Below, piece after piece: positions 14,684 to 23,672 of a stretch of 64,000 nucleotides of DNA (the stretch's first letter is position 1; the number at the start of each line of letters is the position of its first letter). Both the position numbers and the translations under genes were made by a program. The notes beneath the pieces are model-generated. The model had not been told where the DNA came from and ran no database searches. It was given only the letters and a program-made list of their open reading frames with translations. Source of the DNA: an uncultured Desulfovibrio sp. (lineage in GTDB: Bacteria; Desulfobacterota; Desulfovibrionia; Desulfovibrionales; Desulfovibrionaceae); NCBI RefSeq assembly GCF_944324505.1, contig NZ_CALUWO010000001.1, forward strand, positions 310,001 through 374,000. The letters run 5' to 3'.

Positions 14684-15565
14684 ATGGATAACTTTGATTA
14701 TTCCATCGTCGAAGAAGCGGCCAAGCAGCTCTACATCAAGGCCCTCTGCGACCTGCCCCCGGATGTGCGCGACGCCCTGAAGAAGGCCTACGAACGCGAA
14801 ACCCAGCCCTCTGCCCGCAGCATCTTCGAAGCCATGTTCAAGGCCATTGAAGTGGCCGACCGCAAGAAGACTCTGCTGTGCCAGGACACCGGCCTGCCCA
14901 TCTACAAGGTGCATGTGGGTTCCGACTACGCCTGGAATGGCGCCAAGATCAAAAAAGCCCTCTATGAAGGTGCCAAGCGCGCTACCATCGAATTCCCGTT
15001 CCGCAGCAGCGCGACCCATGACATCACCCGCGTCAACCCCCAGACGTCCGTTGGCCCCGGCCTGCCCGTGACCTACTTCGACTTTGACGAAGGTGACGAC
15101 ACCCTGAACATCCTCATGATCCCCAAGGGTTCCGGCTCCGAAAACATGAGCCAGATGAAGATGTTCTACCCCCAGCACGGCATCAAGGCCGTCAAGAAGT
15201 TCATCCTTGACGCCGTGGTGGAAAGCAGCGCCAACCCCTGCCCTCCCGGCATCATCGGTGTGGGCCTGGGCGGCACGGCCGACCTGGTCATGAAGCTGGC
15301 CAAGGACGCCATTGCCCGCCCCGTGGGTCAGCGCAACCCCGATCCCATGCTGGCTGAAATGGAAGTCGAACTGGAAGAAGCCATCAACGCCACGGGTCGT
15401 GGCCCCATGGGCCTGGGCGGCGACGTGTCCTGCCTTGCGGTGCACATTGAAAGCGCCTATACCCACATCACCCAGAATCCTGTGGCCGTGAACACCCAGT
15501 GCTGGCCCGCTCGCCGTGCCCGCGCCATCATCAAGCCTTCCGGCGAAGTGACCTACGGCTACTAG
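14684..15565 (+). CDS. class I fumarase/tartrate dehydratase alpha subunit
   Basis: Iron-sulfur hydro-lyase large subunit of 293 aa, matching the N-terminal half of class I fumarase. It has LCQDTGLPIYKVHVG near residue 64, FRSSATHDITRVNPQTS and the Cys/Gly-rich CPPGIIGVGLGG near 186. With the beta subunit 11 bp downstream it would hydrate fumarate to malate. The same two-subunit architecture and size also occur in L-tartrate dehydratase TtdAB. The context with fumarate reductase favours fumarase. RBS AAGGAGAG, 13 bp after the cytochrome gene. Confidence 0.85.
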   Translation: MDNFDYSIVEEAAKQLYIKALCDLPPDVRDALKKAYERETQPSARSIFEAMFKAIEVADRKKTLLCQDTGLPIYKVHVGSDYAWNGAKIKKALYEGAKRATIEFPFRSSATHDITRVNPQTSVGPGLPVTYFDFDEGDDTLNILMIPKGSGSENMSQMKMFYPQHGIKAVKKFILDAVVESSANPCPPGIIGVGLGGTADLVMKLAKDAIARPVGQRNPDPMLAEMEVELEEAINATGRGPMGLGGDVSCLAVHIESAYTHITQNPVAVNTQCWPARRARAIIKPSGEVTYGY

Positions 15566-15576
15566 GAGGAAAAATC

Positions 15577-16170
15577 ATGAGCAAGGTTCATCATCTCACG
15601 TCGCCCTTTACGGAAGAAGTCATCCGCAGCCTGCATGCCGGCGATACCGTCTACTTTGACGGTCCCCTGTTCGGCATCCGCGACCTGACCCAGATCCATA
15701 TCTTCGACCATGGCAATCCTCCGCCGGTGAGCCTGGAAGGCATGCCCTGCATCCATACCGCTCCCAGCCTGCGCCGCAATGGCGACAAGTGGGAAAAGAT
15801 CTGCGTCGGTACCACGACCAGTACCCGTATGGAACGCTTCTCGCCCCTGCTGATCGAACAGTATGGCGTGCGTGCCATCATCGGTAAGGGCGGCCTGTAC
15901 CAGGGCAGCCTGGAAGCCATGAAGAAGTTCGGCGCCGTGTACCTGGCCATCGTGGGCGGTACCGCTGCTGCCGAAACCGAACAGATCGAAGAAGTTGAGG
16001 CTGTCTACTTCCCCGAACTGCACCCCGAAGCGCTGTACCGCTTCCGCGTCAAGGACTTTGGTCCTCTGACCGTAGCCATGGACAGCTATGGCGTTCACCT
16101 GTATGATCAGGTGACGGCTCGCGTGAAAGAACGCCTGCCCGAGATCTACAAAAAGCTCGGTGTGCTTTAG
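15577..16170 (+). CDS. class I fumarase/tartrate dehydratase beta subunit
   Basis: Second subunit of the hydro-lyase, 197 aa, equivalent to the C-terminal swivelling domain of class I fumarase: GDTVYFDGPLFGIRDLTQ at the N-terminus, GTTTSTRME and GKGGLYQG in the middle. The ATG at 15577 is preferred because of the RBS AGGAGGAAAA, placed directly after the alpha-subunit stop; an upstream in-frame codon lies inside the alpha gene. The product is malate in the fumarase interpretation, or oxaloacetate from tartrate in the alternative. Confidence 0.85.
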   Translation: MSKVHHLTSPFTEEVIRSLHAGDTVYFDGPLFGIRDLTQIHIFDHGNPPPVSLEGMPCIHTAPSLRRNGDKWEKICVGTTTSTRMERFSPLLIEQYGVRAIIGKGGLYQGSLEAMKKFGAVYLAIVGGTAAAETEQIEEVEAVYFPELHPEALYRFRVKDFGPLTVAMDSYGVHLYDQVTARVKERLPEIYKKLGVL

Positions 16171-16256
16171 GTAGTAACTTAGCCTTTCCGGCCAAGGTAT
16201 TTTCTGAGTACGGCATGCGCATGGGCCGGAGACATGCAAAACCCTTTGGAGGACAT

Positions 16257-16541
16257 ATGGGCATTGATTTTGTTGTTCACGAAAAAGGCGACGGCGTCGG
16301 CGTGGTAGTCGTTGAAGGCCTGAAGAAAGGCCAGGACTGCACCGGCTGGATCATGAAGGAAGACGAGCTGATCACGTTCAAGATCCTCGACGACATTCCG
16401 ATCGGCCACAAGGTTGCCCTGCACGACTTCAATGTCGGTGACACCGTGATCAAGTACGGCATCGACATCGGCAAGGTTGTGAAGCCCATCAAGCAGGGTG
16501 AACATCTCCACGTGCACAATGTTAAGACCAAAAGGTGGTAA
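16257..16541 (+). CDS. UxaA-family lyase small (SAF-domain) subunit, SuyA-like
   Basis: SAF/antifreeze-like domain of 94 aa, equivalent to the N-terminal domain of altronate/galactarate dehydratases but encoded separately, as in (2R)-sulfolactate sulfo-lyase SuyA. The family start [21 protein letters not shown] and ending [13 protein letters not shown] are clear. The RBS TTGGAGGAC favours the ATG at 16257. The gene pairs with the large subunit 5 bp downstream. The substrate could be sulfolactate (giving pyruvate and sulfite, a respiratory acceptor for sulfate reducers) or a sugar acid; sequence inspection alone does not decide. Confidence 0.75.
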   Translation: MGIDFVVHEKGDGVGVVVVEGLKKGQDCTGWIMKEDELITFKILDDIPIGHKVALHDFNVGDTVIKYGIDIGKVVKPIKQGEHLHVHNVKTKRW

Positions 16542-16546
16542 TTGAT

Positions 16547-17707
16547 ATGATGAATAAATTCTGGGGCTACAAGAGAGAAAATGGCCGTGTCGGCATCCGT
16601 AACCACGTGGTGCTGCTTCCCCTCGACGACCTTTCCAACGCCGCTTGCCTGGCCGTCGAAAACAACATCAAGGGCACCATGGCCCTGCCTCACCACTACG
16701 GTCGTCTGCAGTTCGGTGAAGACCTGGAACTGCACTTCCGCACGCTGATCGGCGTGGGCAGCAACCCCAACGTTGCTGCTGTGGTGGTCATCGGTATCGA
16801 ACCCGAATGGACCAACCGCATCGTGGACGGCATTGCCAAGACCGGTAAGCCCGTGGCCGGCTTCTCCATCGAAAAGAACGGCGACATCGCCACCATCGCT
16901 GCCGCTGCCCGCAAGGCCAAGGAATTCCTGCAGATTGCCACCGAATACCAGCGTGTGGAATGCGATGTGAAGGACCTGTGGGTCTCCACCAAGTGCGGTG
17001 AATCCGACACCACCTCCGGCATCGCCGCCAACCCCACCGTGGGTAACGCCTTCGACAAGCTGTGGAAGGCCGGTGCCACCACCCTGTTCGGTGAAACCAC
17101 CGAACTCACCGGTGGCGAACACCTGGTGGCCGCCCGCTGCATCAACGACGAAGTGCGCGCCAAGTTCCAGGCCTTCTTCGATCGTTATGCCAAGGTCATC
17201 GACGACCACAAGACCACCGACCTCTGCGACTCCCAGCCCACCAAGGGTAACATCGAAGGCGGCCTGACCACCATCGAAGAAAAGGCCCTGGGCAACATCC
17301 AGAAGATCGGCCGCGAAGCCCCCGTGGTTGGCGCCCTTGACAAGGCCGAAAGCCCCACCGGCCCCGGCCTGTGGTTCATGGACTCCTCCTCCGCCGCCGC
17401 CGAAATGGTGACCCTGGCCTGCGCTGCTGGCTATGTGGTGCACTTCTTCCCCACCGGCCAGGGCAACGTCATCGGCAACCCCGTGCTGCCCGTGATCAAG
17501 CTGTCCGCCAACCCCCGCACCGTGCGCACCATGAGCGAACACATCGACGTGGACGTGACCGGCCTGCTGCAGCGTGAATACAACCTGGACGCTGCCGGCG
17601 ACAAGCTGCTGGAAATGATGATTCGCACCTGCAACGGCCGCCTGACCGCCGCCGAATCCCTGGGCCATCGCGAAATCGTCATGACCCGTCTGTACGAAAG
17701 CGCCTAG
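16547..17707 (+). CDS. UxaA-family lyase large subunit, SuyB-like
   Basis: Catalytic subunit of a UxaA-family lyase, 386 aa. It has [16 protein letters not shown] at the start, the metal/substrate motif [15 protein letters not shown] (about residue 145) and [10 protein letters not shown]...FFPTGQGN near the end. Separate small and large subunits of these sizes are typical of SuyAB rather than of fused altronate dehydratase. The ATG at 16547 (a second ATG follows at 16550) is placed 8 bp after AAAGGTGG; a GTG further upstream is in frame but overlaps the small subunit. It is the last gene of the sigma-54 operon. The sulfolactate role is a hypothesis supported only by architecture. Confidence 0.75.
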   Translation: MMNKFWGYKRENGRVGIRNHVVLLPLDDLSNAACLAVENNIKGTMALPHHYGRLQFGEDLELHFRTLIGVGSNPNVAAVVVIGIEPEWTNRIVDGIAKTGKPVAGFSIEKNGDIATIAAAARKAKEFLQIATEYQRVECDVKDLWVSTKCGESDTTSGIAANPTVGNAFDKLWKAGATTLFGETTELTGGEHLVAARCINDEVRAKFQAFFDRYAKVIDDHKTTDLCDSQPTKGNIEGGLTTIEEKALGNIQKIGREAPVVGALDKAESPTGPGLWFMDSSSAAAEMVTLACAAGYVVHFFPTGQGNVIGNPVLPVIKLSANPRTVRTMSEHIDVDVTGLLQREYNLDAAGDKLLEMMIRTCNGRLTAAESLGHREIVMTRLYESA

Positions 17708-17768
17708 TGGCGTTTGACCGCGGCACTGCACGTCACCGTTTCGCACGATGACAGCAGTGCTCGGTTTT

Positions 17769-17806
17769 GCCCCGCATCCGCGAAAGCGGGTGCGGGGCTT
17801 TCTTTT
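17769..17806 (+). terminator. intrinsic terminator ending the fumarate reductase operon
   Basis: Stem GCCCCGCATCCGC / GCGGGTGCGGGGC (13 bp, one G-U), GAAA tetraloop, followed by TTTCTTTTT. It is the first strong terminator after the sigma-54 promoter at 9800. Confidence 0.92.
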
Positions 17807-17854
17807 TACTCTGCACAAAACGCCTGACGGCCACCGCCAGACACTGGAGACGCC

Positions 17855-18532
17855 ATGAATCCCGTACGTTATCGAATTCTGCCCCCTGCCGAGCCTGCTC
17901 CCGCTGCACTGCGCAATCTGTTTACAGACCTGGCTGTGTCGGACATCTGTGATGCGCTGGGGCGCAATGCCGCCCTGCCGTCAGCGCTCAAGCCCCTTGG
18001 GACGGCGCGCCTGCTGGGAACGGCCTATACCGTCAATCTGCCTGCCAGTGAAAACCTTCTGCTCTATTATGCGCTGGACAATGCCCGGCCCGGGGATGTG
18101 CTGGTGGTTTCCTGCGCCGGCTATACAGAACGCGCCGTCTGTGGGGAAATCATGGCCAACCTGGCCATCAAGCGGGGCCTGGCCGGCTTTGTGGTGGACG
18201 GTGCGGTGCGCGATGCCGCCGCACTGCGGGAGCTGGATTTCCCGGTATATTGCCGGGCCATCTCGCCCAACGGGCCGTACAAGGACGCTTGCGGTGAAGT
18301 CAATGTGCCTGTGGTCATGGGCAATGTCTGCATTCGCCCGGGCGACATCATTGTGGGCGATGCGGACGGCCTGGTGGCCATTGCTCCAGACGAGGCCGAA
18401 GCAGCCGCTGCCGGTGCCCGGGCCATTGCGGAAAAGGGACAGCAGCAGATCAGGACCATTGCGGAACAGGGCCGCCTGGACTACAGCTGGCTGTACAAGA
18501 AACTGGAAAGCACGGGCTGTGCCATCAAGTAG
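17855..18532 (+). CDS. RraA-family protein (HMG aldolase/oxaloacetate decarboxylase-like)
   Basis: 225 aa with the RraA fold signature: SDICDALGRN near residue 30, GDVLVVSCAGYTERAVCGEIMANLAIKRGLAGFVVDGAVRD (about 75-115) and GDIIVGDADGLVAI. The GE..A and DG.VRD elements of the divalent-metal site are present. Family members act as 4-hydroxy-4-methyl-2-oxoglutarate aldolases, oxaloacetate decarboxylases or non-enzymatic RNase E inhibitors. After a fumarase/UxaA operon, an oxaloacetate or hydroxy-keto-acid decarboxylase role is plausible. It is separated from that operon by a terminator and followed by another. RBS GGAGACGCC. Confidence 0.8.
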   Translation: MNPVRYRILPPAEPAPAALRNLFTDLAVSDICDALGRNAALPSALKPLGTARLLGTAYTVNLPASENLLLYYALDNARPGDVLVVSCAGYTERAVCGEIMANLAIKRGLAGFVVDGAVRDAAALRELDFPVYCRAISPNGPYKDACGEVNVPVVMGNVCIRPGDIIVGDADGLVAIAPDEAEAAAAGARAIAEKGQQQIRTIAEQGRLDYSWLYKKLESTGCAIK

Positions 18533-18575
18533 CTTTCCCCGGCACAGCGGCGACGCTTGAATGCCGCACGACATG

Positions 18576-18621
18576 GACAAAAAACGGGCTGTTTCCCCTG
18601 GGAGACAGCCCGTTTTTTGTC
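18576..18621 (+). terminator. intrinsic terminator after the RraA gene
   Basis: A long, nearly perfect stem around AACGGGCTGT / ACAGCCCGTT is flanked by A-runs on the left and TTTTTT on the right. It could also act on minus-strand transcripts. Confidence 0.9.
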
Positions 18622-19060
18622 GGCAGACACACAGGCACACGCCACGTCGCTTGCCGACGCCGCAGCGAACAGCAGAGCATGCACGCCTGCCCTCTCTGTC
18701 TGCACTGCGCAGCGTGCTTTTTGCCTGTCCGCCCAGCCGCCCCTACGCCCTGACGCGCTGGGCCCCCATACCGCCGCACCGGCCACCAGTGACGCCCCCG
18801 CGCCCGGAACTGTGGACAGTATTTCTGCCGTCCTGCACCGTGCCGCAACGACGCTCCACACGGCATAAGCTGCCAGTATCGCCATACGCTGCCAATATGC
18901 TGGCAACTGCTGGCAGGCGTCCTATGTGTGCTGTCTCCCCTTCCGCCAGCCCTTCCGCCTCGCCCTCGTACCGGCCGGACAATCCACACCATCCGCATGC
19001 CAGAAAGCGGCACGTTCGCATCGTCGCTGCGGCGCTCTGCCTGTTTCTCACCGTCCTCGG

Positions 19061-19108
19061 CAAAAAAAAGCACAAACGGGCCGCTCCCCAGGGGAGCGGC
19101 CCGTTTGT
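19061..19108 (-). terminator. intrinsic terminator of the thrS-to-pgk block
   Basis: Perfect 18-bp stem (core ACGGGCCGCTCCCC). The minus-strand copy is followed by GCTTTTTTTTG. It lies 50 bp after the pgk stop and ends the long minus-strand gene block. Confidence 0.92.
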
Positions 19109-19158
19109 TGTTATCTGATAAGGGAGAATCCGCCTGGACTTCCCCTGTCTGTATACGC

Positions 19159-20325
19159 CTAGCAGCTTTCCAGCGCCGCCACAGCAGGCAGCTTGATGCC
19201 TTCCAGCAGTTCCAGCGACGCGCCGCCACCGGTGGAGATATAGCCCATCTTGTCGGCCAGACCATAGCTTTCCACGGCAGCCACCGAGTCACCGCCGCCC
19301 ACCACCACAAAGGCCTTGGCCGCGGCCAGGGCTTCGGCAATGGCGCGAGTCCCCTTGCCAAAGGGGTCGATTTCAAAGGCGCCCACAGGCCCGTTCCAGA
19401 CCACGGTCGCCGCGTCATTGAGCAGCTTGGTATAGGCTTCCACGGTCTTGGGGCCGATGTCCAGAATCATTTCGTCCGCCGGGACATCGTCAAGGCCATG
19501 CACGCTGGCCGTCTGCCCGGGGGCCAGTTTCGGCGCCGTGACCACATCCACAGGCAGGGGCATCATCTTGCCCAGATCGCGGGCCTTCTGCATGATGCGC
19601 CGGGCATCATCCATCAGTTCCGCTTCATACAGGGACTTGCCCACCTTGTGCCCTTCGGCGGCCAGGAAGGTATTGGCAATGCCGCCTCCCACGATGAGGC
19701 AGTCCACCTTGTCCAGCAGATTTTCCAGCAGCCCCAGCTTGCTGGAAACCTTGGAACCGCCAATGATGGCCACCAGGGGACGAGCCGGGGCATCCAGCAC
19801 CTTGGCAAAGGCATTGAGTTCCGCCATCATGAGCGGACCGGCACAGCCCACCTTGGCGGCACGGATGGCCCCGTCCGTGGAGGCATGGCCACGATGCGCC
19901 GCCCCAAAGGCATCCATGACATAGACATCGCCCAGACCGGCCAGACGCGCGGCCAGATCGGGATCATTCTTCTTTTCTCCCTTGAAGAAGCGGATATTTT
20001 CCAGCAGCACCACGTCGCCGGGAGCCACCTTGGCTTCTTCCAGGGTTTTGGCCAGACGCACCGGCTTGCCCAGCAGGCCGGAAAGGTGCTCGGCCACCGG
20101 CGCCAGCGAAAACTTGGGATCGAACTCGCCCTCCGTGGGGCGTCCCAGATGGGAAAGCAGGATGACCCCGGCACCCTTTTCCAGCGCCATCTGGATACCG
20201 GGCAGGGCAGCGCGGATGCGCTTGTCATTGGTGATATGACCGTCCTTCATGGGCACATTGAGGTCCTGGCGGATCACCACGGTCTTTCCCGCGCAATCCA
20301 CATCCTTCAGCTGTTTGATGGCCAT
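19159..20325 (-). CDS. pgk: phosphoglycerate kinase
   Basis: Glycolytic/gluconeogenic enzyme interconverting 1,3-bisphosphoglycerate + ADP and 3-phosphoglycerate + ATP in the cytoplasm. The length of 388 aa is standard. Visible are the substrate-binding VVIRQDLNVPMKDGHI (DLNVP motif) at the N-terminus, LLSHLGRPTEG, IIGGSKVSSKLGLLENL and the C-terminal VVGGGDSVAAVESYG with the STGGGASLELLEG nucleotide-binding end. The RBS AAGGAGAAGG is strong. It is last in the minus-strand block after transketolase and the epimerase. Confidence 0.97.
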   Translation of the reverse strand: MAIKQLKDVDCAGKTVVIRQDLNVPMKDGHITNDKRIRAALPGIQMALEKGAGVILLSHLGRPTEGEFDPKFSLAPVAEHLSGLLGKPVRLAKTLEEAKVAPGDVVLLENIRFFKGEKKNDPDLAARLAGLGDVYVMDAFGAAHRGHASTDGAIRAAKVGCAGPLMMAELNAFAKVLDAPARPLVAIIGGSKVSSKLGLLENLLDKVDCLIVGGGIANTFLAAEGHKVGKSLYEAELMDDARRIMQKARDLGKMMPLPVDVVTAPKLAPGQTASVHGLDDVPADEMILDIGPKTVEAYTKLLNDAATVVWNGPVGAFEIDPFGKGTRAIAEALAAAKAFVVVGGGDSVAAVESYGLADKMGYISTGGGASLELLEGIKLPAVAALESC

Positions 20326-20454
20326 GAGCCTTCTCCTTGTGGGGCCGCAGCCCCGGATTAGTATGCGATTTACGCTGCCGTCATCCGCCCCGGGCGAAAA
20401 ACGGCCTTCTCCCCTTCTGCCGGACAGCCGCCGACAAACGCGGGAGCCACAAAA

Positions 20455-22461
20455 CTATGCCAGCAGACGGCTGGCCACGTCTGCCAGATGCTCGGCCGTA
20501 AAGCCGAATTGTGCGGCCAGCACCTTGCCCGGCGCCGAGGCGCCATAGCCTTCCATGCCGACCACAGCGCCATCCAGCCCCACGTACTTGCGCCAGTAAT
20601 CCGCCGCCGCCGCTTCCACGGCCACACGCGCCCGCACGGCAGAGGGCAGAACCTGTTCCCGATAGGCCGCATCCTGCGCATCAAAGCGTTCACAGCAGGG
20701 CATGGAGACCACGCGCACGCGCCGCCCCGCCTCGGTCAGCAGGCGGGCAGCCTCCAGGGTGCAGCCCACTTCCGAGCCTGTGGCCAGGAAGATCAGTTCC
20801 GGCAGTCCCTCGCAGTCCCGCAGCACATAGCCGCCCCGGGCGATATGTTCCAGCTGCGCCGCCTGGCGCTCCACAAAGGGCACGCCCTGACGCGACAGGG
20901 ACAGCACACTGGGATGACGGTCACTTTCCAGGGCGCACTGCCAGGCCACGGCGCTTTCCACCGTATCGCAGGGCCGCCACACCTCCACATTGGGCGTCAG
21001 CCGCAGGGCAGGCACCTGTTCCACGGGCTGATGTGTCGGACCATCCTCGCCCACGCCGATGGAATCATGGGTGAAAACCCAGATGACGCGAATGCCCATG
21101 AGCGCCGCCAGACGCACGGCATTCTTGGCATAATCGGAAAAGACCATGAAGGTCCCCGCATAGGGAATGAAGCCGCCATGCAGGGTCACGCCGTTCATGA
21201 TGGCACTCATACCGAATTCACGCACGCCATAGGAAATGTAATTGGCGCTGTCCCAGTTGCCCTCCGCAGGCACCAGCGGCACGGACGCGGCCGTCTTGGT
21301 GCCCACCGAGCCGGTGAGGTCCGCAGAACCGCCCAGCAGCTCGGGCAGGCGTGCCGTCAGAATTTCCAGCGCCCGCTGGCTGGCCACGCGGGAGGCGACG
21401 CCTTCTGCCCTGTCCAGGGCCTGCTGCACGGTTTCGGCAGCAATGGCAGCCCAGTCTTCGGGCAGTTCCCCGGCCATGCGGCGCTCGAATTCGGCCGCCA
21501 GTTCAGGATAGGCCACACGATAGGCCGCAAAACGCGCCTCCCACGCCGCCTGCACGGCCCTGCCCTGCGAGCGGCCATCCCAGGCCGCCGCAATGTCCGC
21601 CGGGATGGTGAAGGGGGGTGCCTGCCAGTCCAGAGCGGCGCGCGTGGCGGCCGCTTCTTCCGGCCCCAGAGGGGAACCGTGGCAGGCTGCGCTGTCCGCC
21701 TTATGCGGCGAACCAAAGCCGATGTGGGTCCTGCATATCACCAGGCTGGGGCGGGCCGTGTCGGCACGGGCCTCGGCCAGGGCCGCATCCAGGGCCGCCG
21801 CATCATGCCCGTCCACCGGGCCGATAACCTGCCAGCCATAGGCGCCATAGCGGGCAGCCACGTCTTCGGTGAACCAGCCCGTGACCTTGCCGTCAATGGA
21901 AATGCCGTTGTCATCGTACAGGGCAATGAGCTTGCCCAGCCCCCAGACACCGGCCAGGGAGCAGGCCTCGTGCGACACGCCTTCCATAAGGCAGCCGTCG
22001 CCCAGAAACACATAGGTGTGGTGATTCACGATTTCGTGGCCGGGCCGGTTAAAGCGGGCTGCCAGCATCTTTTCGGCCAGCGCCATGCCCACGGCCGAGG
22101 AAATGCCCTGCCCCAACGGTCCTGTGGTCATTTCCACACCAGGGGTATGGCGATATTCCGGATGCCCCGGCGTCAGCGACGCCCACTGCCGGAACTGGCG
22201 GATGTCCTCCATGCTCAGGGCATAGCCCGTAAGATGCAGCAGGCCGTACAGCAGCATGGAGGCATGGCCGTTGGACAGCACAAAGCGGTCGCGATCCACC
22301 CACCGGGGATCGGCGGGGTTGTGCTTGAGCACATGGCGCCAGAGGGCTTCGGCCATGTCGGCCATGCCCAGCGGGGCGCCGGGATGGCCGGAACGGGATT
22401 GTTCAATGGCATCAATGGCAAGAGCGCGCAGCGCATTGGCGCATTGCCTGCGGGTAGGCAT
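20455..22461 (-). CDS. tkt: transketolase
   Basis: Thiamine-diphosphate enzyme of the non-oxidative pentose phosphate pathway, 668 aa. It has [18 protein letters not shown] at the N-terminus, the ThDP/Mg motif [22 protein letters not shown]...ALYDDN, the pyrimidine-domain [19 protein letters not shown] and the C-terminal FTAEHLA. The start at 22461 (MPTRRQ) is preferred over a longer frame because of the GAGGAAG RBS and the normal N-terminus. It lies between rpe and pgk on the same strand, a sensible sugar-phosphate cluster. Confidence 0.96.
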   Translation of the reverse strand: MPTRRQCANALRALAIDAIEQSRSGHPGAPLGMADMAEALWRHVLKHNPADPRWVDRDRFVLSNGHASMLLYGLLHLTGYALSMEDIRQFRQWASLTPGHPEYRHTPGVEMTTGPLGQGISSAVGMALAEKMLAARFNRPGHEIVNHHTYVFLGDGCLMEGVSHEACSLAGVWGLGKLIALYDDNGISIDGKVTGWFTEDVAARYGAYGWQVIGPVDGHDAAALDAALAEARADTARPSLVICRTHIGFGSPHKADSAACHGSPLGPEEAAATRAALDWQAPPFTIPADIAAAWDGRSQGRAVQAAWEARFAAYRVAYPELAAEFERRMAGELPEDWAAIAAETVQQALDRAEGVASRVASQRALEILTARLPELLGGSADLTGSVGTKTAASVPLVPAEGNWDSANYISYGVREFGMSAIMNGVTLHGGFIPYAGTFMVFSDYAKNAVRLAALMGIRVIWVFTHDSIGVGEDGPTHQPVEQVPALRLTPNVEVWRPCDTVESAVAWQCALESDRHPSVLSLSRQGVPFVERQAAQLEHIARGGYVLRDCEGLPELIFLATGSEVGCTLEAARLLTEAGRRVRVVSMPCCERFDAQDAAYREQVLPSAVRARVAVEAAAADYWRKYVGLDGAVVGMEGYGASAPGKVLAAQFGFTAEHLADVASRLLA

Positions 22462-22484
22462 GATGAAACTTCCTCGTGTGGGGG

Positions 22485-23204
22485 TTAACGGTTGATGGGC
22501 TGCCAGCTGGCTGCGGCGGCACAGCGGGCCGTGCCGGCGGCGGAGGCCGCACAACGCACGGCATCCTGAAAGGCGGCATGACATGCCGCATAGGGGGGAT
22601 GATTGAAAAAGGCCGAGCCGGACACCAGCACATCGGCGCCGGCTTTCACCAGGGCGGCGGCATTCTGGGGGCAGGCCCCGCCATCCACCTGGATCAGGAC
22701 CGATTCCCCGCCGCAGGCATCCAGCAGCTCGCGCACGGCGCGCACCTTGGCCAGGCTCTGGGGAATGAATTTCTGCCCGGAAAAGCCGGGATTGACGCTC
22801 ATGACCAGCACCATGTCGCAGTCCGGCGCCAGCCAGCGCAAGGCCGCCACATCGGTACCCGGATTCAGGGCCACACCGGCCCGGCAGCCCAGGCGGCGAA
22901 TTTCGGTGAGCGTGCGCTGCGGGTGCCTGTCTGCCTCCAGATGGATGACCAGCATGTCGGCACCGGCATCGCGAAAGGCGGCCACGTGCCTGGCCGGCTC
23001 CTCAATCATGAGGTGCACATCAAAGAAGAGGCGGGAGCGTGCGCGCAGGCTTTTGATGAGGGGCGGACCAAAGGTGATGTTGGGCACAAAGGCCCCGTCC
23101 ATGACATCAAGATGCAGCCAGGAAATGCCCGCCTGCTCCAGCGCGGTCAGCTCCTCGCCCAGACGGGCAAAATCGGCAGAAAGCAGCGAAGGGGACAGGA
23201 TCAT
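22485..23204 (-). CDS. rpe: ribulose-phosphate 3-epimerase
   Basis: TIM-barrel enzyme converting ribulose-5-phosphate to xylulose-5-phosphate, 239 aa. Typical are the start [11 protein letters not shown], the metal/catalytic segments [20 protein letters not shown] and [23 protein letters not shown] and the phosphate-binding VDGG...[12 protein letters not shown]. The ATG at 23204 sits after AAGGAGGG. The C-terminal tail after SGSAFF is Ala/Cys-rich and slightly longer than usual. Transketolase follows 24 bp downstream. Confidence 0.95.
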   Translation of the reverse strand: MILSPSLLSADFARLGEELTALEQAGISWLHLDVMDGAFVPNITFGPPLIKSLRARSRLFFDVHLMIEEPARHVAAFRDAGADMLVIHLEADRHPQRTLTEIRRLGCRAGVALNPGTDVAALRWLAPDCDMVLVMSVNPGFSGQKFIPQSLAKVRAVRELLDACGGESVLIQVDGGACPQNAAALVKAGADVLVSGSAFFNHPPYAACHAAFQDAVRCAASAAGTARCAAAASWQPINR

Positions 23205-23225
23205 GCACAACCCTCCTTGAGCAGC

Positions 23226-23570
23226 TCAGGGTTTGTCCAGCAGGCGACGAATTTCCCGCAGTTCCGTTTGCAGATGATGCAGAAAGGCCGTATCGGTGCC
23301 GGAAGCAGGGGCAGCCGCCGGCGGGATATCCTCCGGCGGGGGAGCGCCTTCCAGCACGCGGCGGGCACCCTCGATGGTCATGCCCTGCTCGTGCAGCAGC
23401 TGACGGATGCGCCGCAGCAGGGCCAGATGCTCGTCGGTATACAGGCGCTGGCCCTTTTCGGTACGCAGGGGCGCAAGCTGCGGAAACTCCGATTCCCAGA
23501 AACGGAGCACATGGGTCTTGAGCTGCAAAAGCTCCGCCGCTTCGCCGATGCGATAGGTCCGTTGTTCCAT
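23226..23570 (-). CDS. MerR-family transcriptional regulator
   Basis: Small DNA-binding protein of 114 aa. An N-terminal MerR winged helix-turn-helix (YRIGEAAELLQLKTHVLRFWESEFPQL...KGQRLYTDEHL, residues 5-55) is followed by a helical linker (LLHEQGMTIEGARRVLEG) and a short coiled tail (LQTELREIRRLLDKP). The FWESEF form is typical of MerR proteins that sit downstream of ihf/pheT genes in many proteobacteria and lack an effector domain. It lies between pheT and rpe; its target is unknown. Confidence 0.85.
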   Translation of the reverse strand: MEQRTYRIGEAAELLQLKTHVLRFWESEFPQLAPLRTEKGQRLYTDEHLALLRRIRQLLHEQGMTIEGARRVLEGAPPPEDIPPAAAPASGTDTAFLHHLQTELREIRRLLDKP

Positions 23571-23672
23571 CTTCCCAGCCCGTGCAGCATGCCCTGCGGC
23601 CCGCGGGCCACAGGGCATGACCGGATAAGCTCAGCCCGGCACAGCCGCCGGGCACAGTGCCCTAACAGTGCC

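Larger units (their letters stand above)
18533..19158. other. intergenic region between convergent RraA and pgk genes
   Basis: About 620 bp without a convincing gene. It is bounded by two strong terminators, one for each converging unit (18576-18621, 19061-19108). The middle is G+C-rich with several short open frames on both strands, none with an RBS or recognisable protein features. A cluster of CTGCCA/TGGCAG inverted repeats lies at about 18872-18918 and could fold. No mobile element or RNA gene is recognised. Confidence 0.6.

Noticed and set aside
18622..19060. Several overlapping short frames between the RraA and pgk genes
   Set aside because: All lie between two convergent terminators, have random composition and lack initiation signals.
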